A DNA stretch of 64,000 nucleotides from Pseudomonadota bacterium (GCA_029550345.1 JAKPHK010000063.1:108897-172896), one strand, 5' to 3'; positions 34,865 through 44,722 are shown, counted from the first letter of the stretch. Notes: a model not told the origin generated them from the sequence alone. A program made the numbers and translations.

Positions 34865-36451
34865 TCAGGCCGCGAACTGGTTCATTGTGTTGTCCTTGCC
34901 GCCAGCCTTGAGGGCCGCTTCACCGGCGAAGTATTCCTTGTGATCGTCGCCGATGTCGCTGCCGGCCATGTTCTGGTGCTTGACGCAGGCGATACCCTGG
35001 CGAATTTCCTGACGCTGGACGTTCTTGACGTAACCCAGCATCCCGGCATCGCCGAAGTATTCCTTGGCCAGATTGTCGGTGCTCAGCGCCGCAGTGTGAT
35101 AGGTCGGCAAGGTGATCAGGTGGTGGAAGATGCCGGCTTCACGGGCCGCGTCGGCCTGGAAGGTGCGGATCCGCTCATCGGCCTCGGCCGCCAATTCGCT
35201 GCCGTCGTAATCGACGCTCATCAGCTTTGCGCGATCAAAGGCCGAAACATCCTTGCCCTCTGCGGCCCAGGCATCGAACACCTGCTGGCGGAAGTTCAGC
35301 GTCCAGTTGAAGCTGGGCGAGTTGTTATAAACCAGCTTGGCGTTGGGGATGACTTCGCGGATGCGCTTCACCATGCCACCGATCTGGCCGATGTGCGGCT
35401 TTTCGGTTTCGATCCACAGCAGGTCGGCGCCGTTCTGCAGGCTGTTGATGCAATCGAGCACGCAGCGATCTTCACCGGTTCCGGGGCGGAACTGGAACAG
35501 GTTGCTGGGCAGCCGCTTAGGCTTCATCAGCTTGCCGTCGCGGGTGATAAGCACGTCGCCGTGGCCGATTTCGGTCACTTCATCGCAATCGAGGAAGCTG
35601 TTGTACTGATCGCCAATGTCTCCAGCTTCGCGGGTGAAGGCGATCTGCTTGGTCAGGCCGGCGCCGAGCGAGTCGGTGCGGGCGACGATCACGCCATCGT
35701 CAACGCCCAGTTCCATGAAGGCATAACGAACCGCGCGGATCTTCGCGATGAAGTCTTCGTGCGGCACGGTGACCTTACCGTCCTGGTGGCCGCACTGCTT
35801 TTCGTCCGAAACCTGATTTTCGATCTGAATGCAGCAGGCGCCTGCTTCGATGAACTTCTTGGCGAGCAGATAGGTCGCCTCGGCATTGCCGAAGCCTGCG
35901 TCGATATCGGCAACGATCGGAACCACATGGGTTTCATAGTTGTCGACCGCGCTCTGGATTTGCTTGGCCTTGACTTCGTCCCCGGCGGCGCGGGCGGCAT
36001 CAAGATCGCGGAACATCATGCCCAGTTCGCGGGCATCAGCCTGACGCAGGAAGGTGTAGAGCTCCTCGATCAGGGCCGGAACCGAAGTCTTTTCGTGCAT
36101 CGACTGATCGGGCAGCGGTCCGAATTCGCTGCGCAGCGCGGCAACCATCCAGCCCGAGAGGTAGAGGTAACGGCGCTTGGTGGTGCCGAAATGCTTCTTG
36201 ATCGAGATGAGCTTCTGCTGCCCGATGAAACCGTGCCAGCAGCCCAGCGACTGGGTGTAAGCGGCAGGATCGGCGTCATAGGCGGCCATGTCCTCACGCA
36301 TGATCTTGGCGGTGTACTTGGCAATGTCGAGCCCGGTCTTGAACCGGTTCTGGAGCCGCATACGGGCAACGGATTCTGCGTCGATCCCGGACCAGTTGGC
36401 GTGGGGAGCGATGGTCTGGCCAGCAGTGGCGATGGTGTCGGTGTAGCTCAC
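34865..36451 (-). CDS. aceA: Isocitrate lyase
   Basis: AceA splits isocitrate into succinate and glyoxylate, the first step of the glyoxylate bypass used on C2 compounds and fatty acids. The 528-residue length is that of the long proteobacterial form. PIVADIDAGFGNAEATYLL and the catalytic loop EKQCGHQDGKV (KKCGH-type, with Q in the second position) are present. The start is the GTG at 36451, which has a perfect AAGGAG seven bases upstream; the extra 44 codons of the ORF track run through the regulatory gap. Malate synthase is not in the window. It is divergent from a RamB-type regulator. Confidence 0.94.
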   Translation of the reverse strand: MSYTDTIATAGQTIAPHANWSGIDAESVARMRLQNRFKTGLDIAKYTAKIMREDMAAYDADPAAYTQSLGCWHGFIGQQKLISIKKHFGTTKRRYLYLSGWMVAALRSEFGPLPDQSMHEKTSVPALIEELYTFLRQADARELGMMFRDLDAARAAGDEVKAKQIQSAVDNYETHVVPIVADIDAGFGNAEATYLLAKKFIEAGACCIQIENQVSDEKQCGHQDGKVTVPHEDFIAKIRAVRYAFMELGVDDGVIVARTDSLGAGLTKQIAFTREAGDIGDQYNSFLDCDEVTEIGHGDVLITRDGKLMKPKRLPSNLFQFRPGTGEDRCVLDCINSLQNGADLLWIETEKPHIGQIGGMVKRIREVIPNAKLVYNNSPSFNWTLNFRQQVFDAWAAEGKDVSAFDRAKLMSVDYDGSELAAEADERIRTFQADAAREAGIFHHLITLPTYHTAALSTDNLAKEYFGDAGMLGYVKNVQRQEIRQGIACVKHQNMAGSDIGDDHKEYFAGEAALKAGGKDNTMNQFAA

Positions 36452-36514
36452 GGGAATCTCCTTGGGGTGCTGAGCCGTTGATAACGTCCCGTGGGATTGA
36501 TCGGTAAAGGAAAT

Positions 36515-36530
36515 TACAACAATTCTTGTA
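36515..36530. promoter_or_regulatory. Operator-like palindrome TACAA-N6-TTGTA in the aceA/regulator gap
   Basis: An inverted repeat TACAA CAATTC TTGTA sits 64 bases upstream of the aceA start. The half-site TTACAAC recurs inverted at 36565-36571. The position in a divergent gap beside a helix-turn-helix regulator makes it a likely binding site. Confidence 0.5.
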
Positions 36531-36563
36531 TGAATGGCGCACTGCGCACGTTTCGGCTTGAAA

Positions 36564-36585
36564 TGTTGTAAATTAAATGACAACA
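36564..36585. promoter_or_regulatory. Operator-like palindrome TGTTGT-N10-ACAACA before the regulator gene
   Basis: An inverted repeat TGTTGT AAATTAAATG ACAACA ends eight bases before the regulator ATG, where binding would block its own expression. It shares half-sites with the palindrome at 36515-36530. Confidence 0.5.
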
Positions 36586-36593
36586 GGGGTGGT

Positions 36594-37982
36594 ATGAGCG
36601 AAGCCGCATTTCTGGTCGGTCCGGCAATCCGCCGATTGCGTCGGCGTGAAGGGCTGACCCAGGCGGCGATGGCCTCGCGGTTGGCGATTTCCGCCAGTTA
36701 TCTCAACCTGATCGAACGCAATCAGCGCCCGTTATCGGCGCGGTTGTTGGTGCAGCTTGCTGAAACTTTTGATTTCGATCCTCGCAGCTTGCGCCAGGAC
36801 GAGGCGGTTGGCGGAATCGACGGTATGCGGCGGCGGCTTGCGGACGAACGGTTTGCCGATCTGGGCATCGATCGCGATGAGATCGCCGAGTGGCTGGCGG
36901 CGGCTCCGCAGGCGGCGCTGGCCTTTGCCCGGCTCTATGACAACGCCGGAAGCACGCCGCAGTCGAGCCAGAGCGATCCGATGGATCTCGTCCGTCGAGA
37001 GATTGAGCGGTGGCGTAATCATTTCGCCGATCTGGACGCCGCTGCTGAGGAACTGGCTGACGAGCTGCGCCTCTCCAATGCCGACATCGGTGCCGCCTTG
37101 GCTGAACGGTTGCGCCAGAAGCATCAGCTGTCGCTCCGGATCCTGCCCTTTGACGTGATGCCAGATGCCTTGCGGCGGCTTGATCTCCATGCCCGGCAGT
37201 TGCAGTTGTCTGAACTGCTCGACCAGTCTTCGCGCAATTTCCATGTTGCGGTACAACTCGCCATGCTTGAGCAGGGGGAGGCGATTGCGGCAATCGCCGA
37301 TGGGGCCAGATTCCCGGATCGTGCGGCCTGGCGTTTGTTCAGACGGCACCTGGCAGCCTATTTCGCCGCCGCGTTGCTGATGCCCTATGGGCGGTTCATG
37401 CGCGCTTGCGAGGCGACCTCCTATGACCTGACACTGCTGCAACGCCGGTTCAGCGTTGGCTTCGAGCAGCTTGCCCATCGGCTTACCACCTTGCAGCGGG
37501 TCGGGCAGCGCGGATTGCCGTTCTTCATGGCGCGAATCGACCGGGCAGGGCAATTCTCCAAACGCTATGCCGGAGCGAGCGGCACAACTTTGCTTGAAAA
37601 CGATGTCGCCTGCCCCCTGTGGAACGTGCATCGTTGTTTTGAACAGGCTGGGCGTATCCAGGCACAACTCGTTGAATTCGCCGATACATCGGGCCAGTCC
37701 TCGCTGTGGTTTACACTCGGCCGGACGGTTGAGGGGAGTGGCGCCCCGGGTGGGGAAAGCGCGCAGTTCGTGGTTGTCCTGGGACTGGATGCGCAGCTGG
37801 CTCCGCAGCTTGCTCAATCGCGGGGGCTGTCCCTTGATGCCGACCGGGCGACAGGAACGGGGCCGGGCTGCGCCCGCTGCCACCGAACGGCTTGTCAGCA
37901 GCGCTCCCTGCCGCCGCGCGGGGCGACGCTGGAGTTCGATGAACGAAGCCGGGGGCTGACCCCGTTCAGCTTTGGGCGCTGA
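36594..37982 (+). CDS. XRE-family regulator of the RamB/short-chain fatty acyl regulator type
   Basis: The 462 residues begin with an HTH_XRE domain (AIRRLRRREGLTQAAMASRLAISASYLNLIERNQRPLS), followed by an IrrE/ImmA-like region and a C-terminal domain with CARCHRTACQQR cysteines. RamB and relatives control isocitrate lyase and related acetate or propionate genes and sense acyl-CoA. The divergent position next to aceA fits that role directly. The start ATG 36594 comes right after the second palindrome; the ORF-track start is inside the gap. Expected to act as DNA-binding regulator in the cytoplasm. Confidence 0.87.
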   Translation: MSEAAFLVGPAIRRLRRREGLTQAAMASRLAISASYLNLIERNQRPLSARLLVQLAETFDFDPRSLRQDEAVGGIDGMRRRLADERFADLGIDRDEIAEWLAAAPQAALAFARLYDNAGSTPQSSQSDPMDLVRREIERWRNHFADLDAAAEELADELRLSNADIGAALAERLRQKHQLSLRILPFDVMPDALRRLDLHARQLQLSELLDQSSRNFHVAVQLAMLEQGEAIAAIADGARFPDRAAWRLFRRHLAAYFAAALLMPYGRFMRACEATSYDLTLLQRRFSVGFEQLAHRLTTLQRVGQRGLPFFMARIDRAGQFSKRYAGASGTTLLENDVACPLWNVHRCFEQAGRIQAQLVEFADTSGQSSLWFTLGRTVEGSGAPGGESAQFVVVLGLDAQLAPQLAQSRGLSLDADRATGTGPGCARCHRTACQQRSLPPRGATLEFDERSRGLTPFSFGR

Positions 37983-38002
37983 TCCCGGCTTAACCAAAAC
38001 CT

Positions 38003-38013
38003 GTAAAGTTTAC
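38003..38013. promoter_or_regulatory. Palindrome GTAAAGTTTAC upstream of the PEP-CTERM operon
   Basis: An 11-base palindrome lies 61 bases before the start of the sugar-transferase gene. TIGR families for PrsR describe a PEP-CTERM-box regulator, so this may be the self-regulatory site of the downstream PrsR. No clear sigma-54 box was found beside it. Confidence 0.35.
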
Positions 38014-38074
38014 CGACATTTCACTTCTGCCGGTTAGGCAGGCCCAAACGTTCCATAAGGGCCAGTCTGCAACG

Positions 38075-39460
38075 ATGATCCGGCTGTTCAAGCACTACAT
38101 CCCCCATGCCGTGATTCTTCTCGGCCTGATCGACATTGCGCTGCTGCTGGTGGCTGCCGATTTCGGTTGGCGGCTGCGCGCGGCGCAGATCGGGATCGAT
38201 CCGGGTACGGTTGCTTCCCGGGCGTGGCAGCTTAGTGGCTATGCCGGGGTAATCCTGCTCGCGATGGTAGCGGTCGGGGTCTATGGCTCAGAGGCGCTAC
38301 GCTCGATGCGGTTTGCCACGGCCCGACTGCTGGTGGCGATCAGTCTGGGCATCATCGGGCTTGCAGTTCTCGATTTCGTTCTCGGCGGCCACAACTTCTG
38401 GCGTTCAGTTCTGGCCTACGCGATGGGGGGGTCGATCATCGTGCTGGTGATGAACCGGCTTGTGGTTGGCGGCCTGCTGGGGGCCTCTGCATTCCGCCGC
38501 AGGGTGCTGGTGCTGGGGGCGGGACATCGCGCCGAGCGGCTGCGCAACCTGTCGGATCGTCCCGAAAGCGGCTTTGCAATTGTCGGCTATGTCGCGATGA
38601 CTGAAAGCCAGCCGGTGATCGAGGAAGCGATCAATCGCGCCGGGATCAACAACCTGACGCGCTATGTCGAAAACCTCGGGGTCAGCGAAGTGGTGCTGGC
38701 GCTTGAGGAAAGGCGTAATTCGCTGCCTTTGGCCGACCTGCTGCGGATTAAGACCACCGGGGTTCACGTCAACGATTTCTCGAGCTTCATCGAGCGTGAA
38801 ACCGGACGGATCGATCTGGATACGGTCAATCCATCATGGCTGATCTTTTCCGATGGTTTTTCCTCAGGCCGGGCCATATCGAGCGCGGCGAAACGGGTGT
38901 TCGATATAGCCGCAAGTTCGCTGCTGCTGATCCTGACGGCGCCGATCATCGCCTTGTTCGCCATTCTGGTGAAACTCGATAGTAAGGGGCCGGCATTCTA
39001 CCGCCAGTCGCGTGTCGGACTTTATGGGCAACCGTTCGATGTGGTCAAACTGCGCTCCATGCGCACTGACGCAGAAGTGGGCGGGGCACAGTTTGCACAG
39101 GAAAACGATCCCCGCGTGACCCGGCTCGGGCGGTTTATTCGGAAAGTCCGGATCGATGAGCTTCCGCAGGCATGGGCGGTTCTTAAAGGGGAAATGAGCT
39201 TTGTCGGTCCGCGGCCAGAGCGTCCGCAATTCGTTGCTGAACTCGAACAGCAGCTGCCGTTCTATGCCGAGCGGCATATGGTCAAACCCGGGATCACCGG
39301 TTGGGCGCAGATCAACTATCCCTATGGTGCCAACCTGGAAGATTCGCGTCACAAGCTCGAGTTCGATCTCTATTACGCCAAGAACTATACGCCGTTCCTC
39401 GATCTGCTGATCCTGCTTCAGACCCTGCGGGTGATCTTGTGGCACGAGGGGGCGCGGTAG
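38075..39460 (+). CDS. XrtA/PEP-CTERM-system polyprenyl glycosylphosphotransferase (TIGR03013 type)
   Basis: The 461 residues have five N-terminal hydrophobic segments, a Rossmann-like middle ([15 protein letters not shown]) and a C-terminal bacterial sugar transferase domain. The last has [20 protein letters not shown], the catalytic-loop [10 protein letters not shown] and [26 protein letters not shown]. It transfers the first sugar phosphate to undecaprenyl phosphate for exopolysaccharide at the inner membrane. Adjacency to prsK and prsR places it in the exosortase-associated subfamily. It ends one base before prsK. Confidence 0.9.
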   Translation: MIRLFKHYIPHAVILLGLIDIALLLVAADFGWRLRAAQIGIDPGTVASRAWQLSGYAGVILLAMVAVGVYGSEALRSMRFATARLLVAISLGIIGLAVLDFVLGGHNFWRSVLAYAMGGSIIVLVMNRLVVGGLLGASAFRRRVLVLGAGHRAERLRNLSDRPESGFAIVGYVAMTESQPVIEEAINRAGINNLTRYVENLGVSEVVLALEERRNSLPLADLLRIKTTGVHVNDFSSFIERETGRIDLDTVNPSWLIFSDGFSSGRAISSAAKRVFDIAASSLLLILTAPIIALFAILVKLDSKGPAFYRQSRVGLYGQPFDVVKLRSMRTDAEVGGAQFAQENDPRVTRLGRFIRKVRIDELPQAWAVLKGEMSFVGPRPERPQFVAELEQQLPFYAERHMVKPGITGWAQINYPYGANLEDSRHKLEFDLYYAKNYTPFLDLLILLQTLRVILWHEGAR

Positions 39461-39461
39461 G

Positions 39462-41567
39462 ATGCTTCCGTCCGGCGCGGCATGGGCAGGGATCGACGCG
39501 GCGCTGTGGAGCGTTGGCGGTTTGGCCTGCCTGCTCGCCGCCGCCTGGTTGCAGAGCCGCAAGGGGCGGTTCGGTGCCGCCCGGCCGGCCTTGGTATTGG
39601 CGCTAGCCGCCAACGGAGGCTGGGCGCTGTGCGGTTCGATTCTGGGAGCAACCGCAAACCCGACGCTGATCGCCGAAGGACTGCGCAACCTAGCATGGAC
39701 TTTCGCGCTCTATCGCCTTTTTGCGATTGATGGACGGCACGCTTCGATGAAGCCGGTCAGGCCGCTACTAATAGCCTTGGCCTTCGTCGAAATCATATTC
39801 ATGACCGGGCTCATCCTGCTCGACCGAAACGGTTCGGCATTGCCGGACATCCACACGACTGCGTCGCTGCATTTGCTGATAGCGATCGGCAGCCTTGTCC
39901 TGATCCACAACCTTTACGGCGGGGCAGCCCAGCGCCCGCGACTGGTGCTGCGCTGGCCCGCCGCTGCGATGGCGGCGCTGTGGGTGGTTGACCTCAACCA
40001 TTTTGCGATTGCCTATCTGTCTGACGGAGTCCCGCAAGTCACCTCTGCCTTACGCGGTTTGCTGGGCCTGGCCCTTGCCGGGTTGCTTGTTCTGGGTTCG
40101 GCCGAGCGCGCCGAGGAGCTGCGTTTCAGTCCTTCGCGGACAGTTGCTTTCCAATCGATTTCGCTTGGGCTGATCGGGGCTTATCTGGTTGCGATGGTGG
40201 GTGTCGCACGGTGGCTGTCGTTCGCTGGCAGCAATTATGCGGCGCTGATGCAGGTGGTGGTCGTTTCAGCAGCATCGCTGGCCGTCCTGGCGGTTGCCGG
40301 TTCTCCCAAACTCAGGGGCTGGCTGCGGGTAACCGTGCTCAAGCACCTGTTCCAGCATCGCTTTGACTACCGCGCCGAATGGTTGCGGCTAACCCGGACA
40401 ATCGGCCAAAGCGGCGCAGACGGTGCTTCGCTTGGCGAACGCGCTGTGCGGGCGCTCGCCGATATCACCGACAGTCCCGGCGGTTTGCTGCTGGTACCCG
40501 GTGACAGCACCGATCTGGTGCTTGCCGCGCGCTGGCAGTGGCCGACCGCCCAAGTGCCAGCAACCGCGATCAGCGCGGCTGACGCCGCCCGGTTCGAAAA
40601 GGACGGCTTTATCGCAGAACTTGACCAGCTGCGCCGCAAGAGTGAGCGGGATCACCCGCTGCCCGAATGGTTACTGGCCGATCCGCTTGCCTGGACGGTC
40701 GTACCCTTGCTCCATTTCGACCGGATGGTGGGCTTGGTGGTCCTTTCGCGGCCAGCTCATGCCCGACCGCTGGATTGGGAAGATTTCGACCTGCTGCGGG
40801 TCGTCGGACGTCAATTGGCGAGTTACATGGCGGAACAGGCTGGGCAGACCGCGCTGATCGAAGCGGCGCGATTCGACGATTTTCACCGCCGGATCGCCTT
40901 CGTGATGCACGACATCAAGAACCTCGCGAGCCAGATGGGCCTGCTCGCCCGCAACGCCGAGATGCACGCCGAAAATCCCGACTTTCGGGCCGATATGCTG
41001 GTTACCCTGCGCAATTCTGCCGACAAGCTGAATGCCCTTATCGCCCGCCTGTCGCGTTATGGCGCGGCATCGGTGTGCGCGCTGGCACCGGTCCGGGCCA
41101 GCGATGTGGCCCGCAGCGTGGTTGCCCAGACGGCTCGGACCCACCCGGTTACCCTGGTTGAGGAGAGCCCGTGTGAGGTTGCCGCAGTACGCGATTCGCT
41201 TGAGCAGGTGCTGCTGCACCTTGTTCAGAATGCGATCGACGCCAGCGCCGAAAGCGCTCCGGTATTCGTCTCGGTCAGTTCGGGCGGGCTGGGCTGCGCG
41301 ATCGAGGTGATCGATTCTGGTCACGGGATGAGCGCCGAATTCGTTCGCACCCGCCTGTTCAAACCGTTCGTTTCGACCAAGCCCGGCGGCTTCGGGATCG
41401 GTGCCTATGAGGCGCGCGAACTGGTCAAGGCGATGGGCGGGCGGCTCGAAGTGGAAAGCCGCGAGGGCTTGGGTACACGCTTCATCGTCACCCTGCCGCT
41501 GGCCGAGGCCGCAGCCTTGATCGACACCTTCAACCAGACCGGAAATTCCGGCCAGAAAGTCGCCTAG
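39462..41567 (+). CDS. prsK: XrtA/PEP-CTERM system histidine kinase PrsK
   Basis: The 701-residue kinase has about eight membrane segments in the first 300 residues, a GAF-like domain (roughly 310-460), then the kinase core. The H-box is VMHDIKNLASQMGLL, the N-box LVQNAIDAS, with SGHGMS and GFGIGAYEARELVKAMGG as G-boxes. It should sense an envelope signal and phosphorylate PrsR. Its stop is directly followed by the prsR ATG, so they are translated together. The exported targets and exosortase are outside the window. Confidence 0.93.
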   Translation: MLPSGAAWAGIDAALWSVGGLACLLAAAWLQSRKGRFGAARPALVLALAANGGWALCGSILGATANPTLIAEGLRNLAWTFALYRLFAIDGRHASMKPVRPLLIALAFVEIIFMTGLILLDRNGSALPDIHTTASLHLLIAIGSLVLIHNLYGGAAQRPRLVLRWPAAAMAALWVVDLNHFAIAYLSDGVPQVTSALRGLLGLALAGLLVLGSAERAEELRFSPSRTVAFQSISLGLIGAYLVAMVGVARWLSFAGSNYAALMQVVVVSAASLAVLAVAGSPKLRGWLRVTVLKHLFQHRFDYRAEWLRLTRTIGQSGADGASLGERAVRALADITDSPGGLLLVPGDSTDLVLAARWQWPTAQVPATAISAADAARFEKDGFIAELDQLRRKSERDHPLPEWLLADPLAWTVVPLLHFDRMVGLVVLSRPAHARPLDWEDFDLLRVVGRQLASYMAEQAGQTALIEAARFDDFHRRIAFVMHDIKNLASQMGLLARNAEMHAENPDFRADMLVTLRNSADKLNALIARLSRYGAASVCALAPVRASDVARSVVAQTARTHPVTLVEESPCEVAAVRDSLEQVLLHLVQNAIDASAESAPVFVSVSSGGLGCAIEVIDSGHGMSAEFVRTRLFKPFVSTKPGGFGIGAYEARELVKAMGGRLEVESREGLGTRFIVTLPLAEAAALIDTFNQTGNSGQKVA

Positions 41568-42932
41568 ATGTCTGAGAGTAAACCCAAGCTGCTGATCGTC
41601 GAGGACGATGCTGGCCTGCAAGCCCAGCTGAAGTGGGCCTATCCCGATTTCGATGTGATCCAGGCCACTGACCGGGCCGGTGCGATTGCAGCGCTACGCA
41701 GCGAGGAACCCGCCGTAGTGACGCTTGATCTTGGTCTTCCGCCCGATCCCGACGGTACCAGCGAAGGCTTTGCTGTGCTTGATGAGATCATGGCGATCAA
41801 ACCCGATACGAAGGTGATCGTTGCCTCCGGTCACGGTGCACGCGAAAGCGCGCTTTCCGCGATCGCGAAGGGTGCCTACGACTTTTACCAGAAGCCGGTC
41901 GATATCGAGGCGCTGGGGCTGATTGTTCGCCGTGCCCTGCAGCTCCACCGAATCGAGGCGGAAAACCGCAAACTGGCAATTCGTTCAGGTGATGAGCATC
42001 GGGTCCTCGGACGGCTGATCACGGCGGCGCCGGAAATGGTCAAGGTCGCGCGGACGATCGAGCGGGTGGCGAACACCAATGTCTCGGTCATGCTGCTGGG
42101 CGCCAGCGGCACCGGCAAGGAATTGCTGGCGCGCGGGCTGCATGAGGCAAGCGATCGCCGCGACGGCGCATTCGTGGCGATCAATTGCGCGGCAATCCCT
42201 GAAAACCTGCTCGAGAGCGAACTGTTCGGGCACGAGAAGGGGGCCTTCACAGGCGCGGTCAAGACCACCGAGGGCAAGATCGAAATGGCCGCCGGAGGGA
42301 CGCTGTTTCTCGACGAGGTTGGCGATATTCCGCTACCGCTCCAGGTGAAGCTGCTGCGATTCCTGCAGGAACGGGTGATCGAGCGGATCGGTTCGCGCAA
42401 GTCGATCCCAGTCGATACCCGGATCGTCTGTGCAACCCACCAGAACCTTGAAGCGATGATCGCCGATGGGCGGTTCCGCGAGGACCTGTTCTATCGTCTG
42501 GCGGAGATCGTGGTGAAGATCCCCAGCCTGGCCGAACGGCCCGGCGATGCCGCGCTGCTGGCCAAGGCGTTCCTGGCGCGCTTTGCCAAGGAAATGAACC
42601 CAGCGGTGAAGGGCTTTGCGCCAGATGCCCTGGCCGCGATCGATGCCTGGCATTGGCCGGGCAACGTGCGTGAACTGGAGAACCGGGTAAAACGCGCGGT
42701 GATCATGACCGAGGGCAAGCTGGTCGGTGCGGCGGATCTCGATCTGGGTGGAGGTGAAGAGGAGGACGTGCAGGTCCTCAACCTAAAATCCGCGCGCGAG
42801 GCCGCAGATCGCAAGGTGATCCGTCATGCGCTTGCCCGCAGCGAAGGCAATATTTCGAGCACCGCCAAGCTGCTCGGCGTAAGCCGTCCGACGCTTTACG
42901 ACCTGCTCAAGCAGTACGACCTTCAGGCCTGA
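41568..42932 (+). CDS. prsR: PEP-CTERM-box response regulator PrsR, sigma-54 activator
   Basis: The 454 residues hold a receiver domain with phospho-acceptor Asp in VTLDLGLPP and Lys in YQKPVD. A sigma-54 AAA+ domain follows (Walker A GASGTGKELLA, the GAFTGA loop that contacts sigma-54, GTLFLDEVGDI). A Fis-type helix-turn-helix is last (ISSTAKLLGVSRPTLYDLL). It drives sigma-54 promoters of PEP-CTERM and exopolysaccharide genes. The neighbour prsK is its likely kinase. Confidence 0.93.
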   Translation: MSESKPKLLIVEDDAGLQAQLKWAYPDFDVIQATDRAGAIAALRSEEPAVVTLDLGLPPDPDGTSEGFAVLDEIMAIKPDTKVIVASGHGARESALSAIAKGAYDFYQKPVDIEALGLIVRRALQLHRIEAENRKLAIRSGDEHRVLGRLITAAPEMVKVARTIERVANTNVSVMLLGASGTGKELLARGLHEASDRRDGAFVAINCAAIPENLLESELFGHEKGAFTGAVKTTEGKIEMAAGGTLFLDEVGDIPLPLQVKLLRFLQERVIERIGSRKSIPVDTRIVCATHQNLEAMIADGRFREDLFYRLAEIVVKIPSLAERPGDAALLAKAFLARFAKEMNPAVKGFAPDALAAIDAWHWPGNVRELENRVKRAVIMTEGKLVGAADLDLGGGEEEDVQVLNLKSAREAADRKVIRHALARSEGNISSTAKLLGVSRPTLYDLLKQYDLQA

Positions 42933-42936
42933 GACG

Positions 42937-44685
42937 ATGCGGCCGCTGATTCCCATTCTGGCCGCAGCCCTAATGGCTGCACCGCTTGCAGCGATGCCGG
43001 ATTCGGCGTCGGGAAATCTGCAATCGGCGCGCGCGGCGCTTGACCGGGGCGACGGTATCGGTGCCGAAGCTGATTTGCGCCGTGCGCTGGACGGTGGGGC
43101 CGCCCGGAACGAACTTGCCGTCGATATGGGTGAGGCCATGTTGCAGCAGGGCGACCGTGCCAAGGCCCGCGAATGGTTGGCTCCAGGCCAATTTGCCAAG
43201 GGTCAGGAGGCGCGCGGCTGGCGGCTGCTGGGCTTGCTGGAACGGCTTGATGGAAACCTGCCCGCGGCCGGAGCGGCGCTTGACCGGGCGTTGGCTTTTT
43301 CGCCGGATGACCCGCTGTTGTGGGTGGAAATCGGGCGGCTGCGCTATCAGGGCGGTGAACAGGTCCAGGCGGCTGCCGCCGCCGATAAAGCGGTGTCCCT
43401 TGGCCCGGACACCCCCCGTGCGCTGGAGCTCAAGGCGCAAATGGTCCGCGATTCGGCCGGCTACGCGGCGGCTTTGCCCTGGTACGAACGCGCGCTTGCC
43501 GCGGCGCCTGACGATCTGTTGCTGCTGGGCGGCTATGCCGCTTCACTGGGTGAACTAGGCCGGGCGGGTGAGATGCTGGCCATAACCCGCCGGATGATCG
43601 CGATCGATCCGCGCCAGCCGCAGGCGTTTTTCCTGCAGGCCATGTTGGCGGCCCGGGCAGGTGATCCCGATCTCGCGCGGGCGATGCTCAACCGCATTGG
43701 TGACGAGATGGATGCTGTTCCTGCGGCGCAAGTGCTATCGGGCGCGCTGGAGCTTGAGGCAGGCAATGCCAATGCCGCAATCGCGCATTTGACCCCCGTG
43801 GTCGATGCCCAGCCCACCAATCAGAAAGCCGGAGCCTTGCTGGCAGCAGCGCTCTATGCCGCCGATGATCACCGCCAGTTGTTCGATAGGTTCGGCCCGC
43901 CCGCGGCGCGCGGCGATGCGGCGCCCTATATGCTGACCTTGCTGGCCCGCTCGCTGGAGGAGCAGGGCGACCGTGCAGGGGCGGCGGCCTTGCTTGACCG
44001 AACAGCCGCAGCGCTGCCCCCGCAGCTGCTACCGATCGCGGGCACAGGGTCGGACCTGAGGGGCATGCTTTCGGCCGGAAACACCGCCGGAGCCTTGCAG
44101 CTGGCGCAGCGCCAGCTTGATCAGAGCCCAGGCGGTGCAAGCGCGCTGGGGCAGATCGGAGACGCCGAATTATTGAGCGGTCAGGCGGACAAGGCTTTCG
44201 CGCATTACGCACAGGCTGCCCAGGTCCGTTTTACCGATCAACTCGCACTGCGCTCGGCGATAGCGCTGGAGCGAAGCGGACGGGCCGGTCAGATTCCCGC
44301 ACTGGTTGGCAGCTATCTCGCCATCTATCCCGAGAGCCGTCTGATGGCCCGCATTGCCGCCAACCTGGCGCTGGGCCGCAAGGATTGGAAGGCTGCGCGG
44401 GCCTTGCTGGAGAACCTCAAACAACGCGGCGGGAACCGCGATGCGAGGTTGCTGGCAGATCTCAGTCAGGCGCAAACCCACGATGGCGACGCAAAAGCCG
44501 GGCTCGAATCCGCGCGTCGGGCCTGGCAGCTAGCCCCGGCGAGTGCTTTTGCCGCCCAGGCCCTGGGGCTGGCCTTGATCGCCGCCGGGGAAGAGCCGGA
44601 GGCCGCGCGGCAGCTGATCGAACAGGCCCGCAAGATTGGCGGTGACAATCCGCAGCTTGCCGCTGCGCGCAAGGCGCTGGGCTGA
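42937..44685 (+). CDS. TPR-repeat protein of the PEP-CTERM locus (PrsT-like)
   Basis: The 582 residues start with a Sec signal (PLIPILAAALMAAPLAA) and then are almost entirely tetratricopeptide-like helices (SARAALDRGDGIGAEADLRRAL, AAGAALDRALAFSPDDPLLW). It starts four bases after prsR and belongs to the same operon. TPR proteins called PrsT accompany these loci, but those I know are near 900 residues and lipoproteins, whereas this one has no lipobox. It is probably periplasmic and a scaffold for polysaccharide or protein export. Confidence 0.75.
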   Translation: MRPLIPILAAALMAAPLAAMPDSASGNLQSARAALDRGDGIGAEADLRRALDGGAARNELAVDMGEAMLQQGDRAKAREWLAPGQFAKGQEARGWRLLGLLERLDGNLPAAGAALDRALAFSPDDPLLWVEIGRLRYQGGEQVQAAAAADKAVSLGPDTPRALELKAQMVRDSAGYAAALPWYERALAAAPDDLLLLGGYAASLGELGRAGEMLAITRRMIAIDPRQPQAFFLQAMLAARAGDPDLARAMLNRIGDEMDAVPAAQVLSGALELEAGNANAAIAHLTPVVDAQPTNQKAGALLAAALYAADDHRQLFDRFGPPAARGDAAPYMLTLLARSLEEQGDRAGAAALLDRTAAALPPQLLPIAGTGSDLRGMLSAGNTAGALQLAQRQLDQSPGGASALGQIGDAELLSGQADKAFAHYAQAAQVRFTDQLALRSAIALERSGRAGQIPALVGSYLAIYPESRLMARIAANLALGRKDWKAARALLENLKQRGGNRDARLLADLSQAQTHDGDAKAGLESARRAWQLAPASAFAAQALGLALIAAGEEPEAARQLIEQARKIGGDNPQLAAARKALG

Positions 44686-44722
44686 ACCCACTCGACAATC
44701 CGCGCGGCACCTCCCAAAAGGT

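Noticed and set aside
34850-36481. 543-aa ORF on the plus strand opposite aceA
   Set aside because: Shadow of the isocitrate lyase coding strand, no ribosome site or motif of its own.
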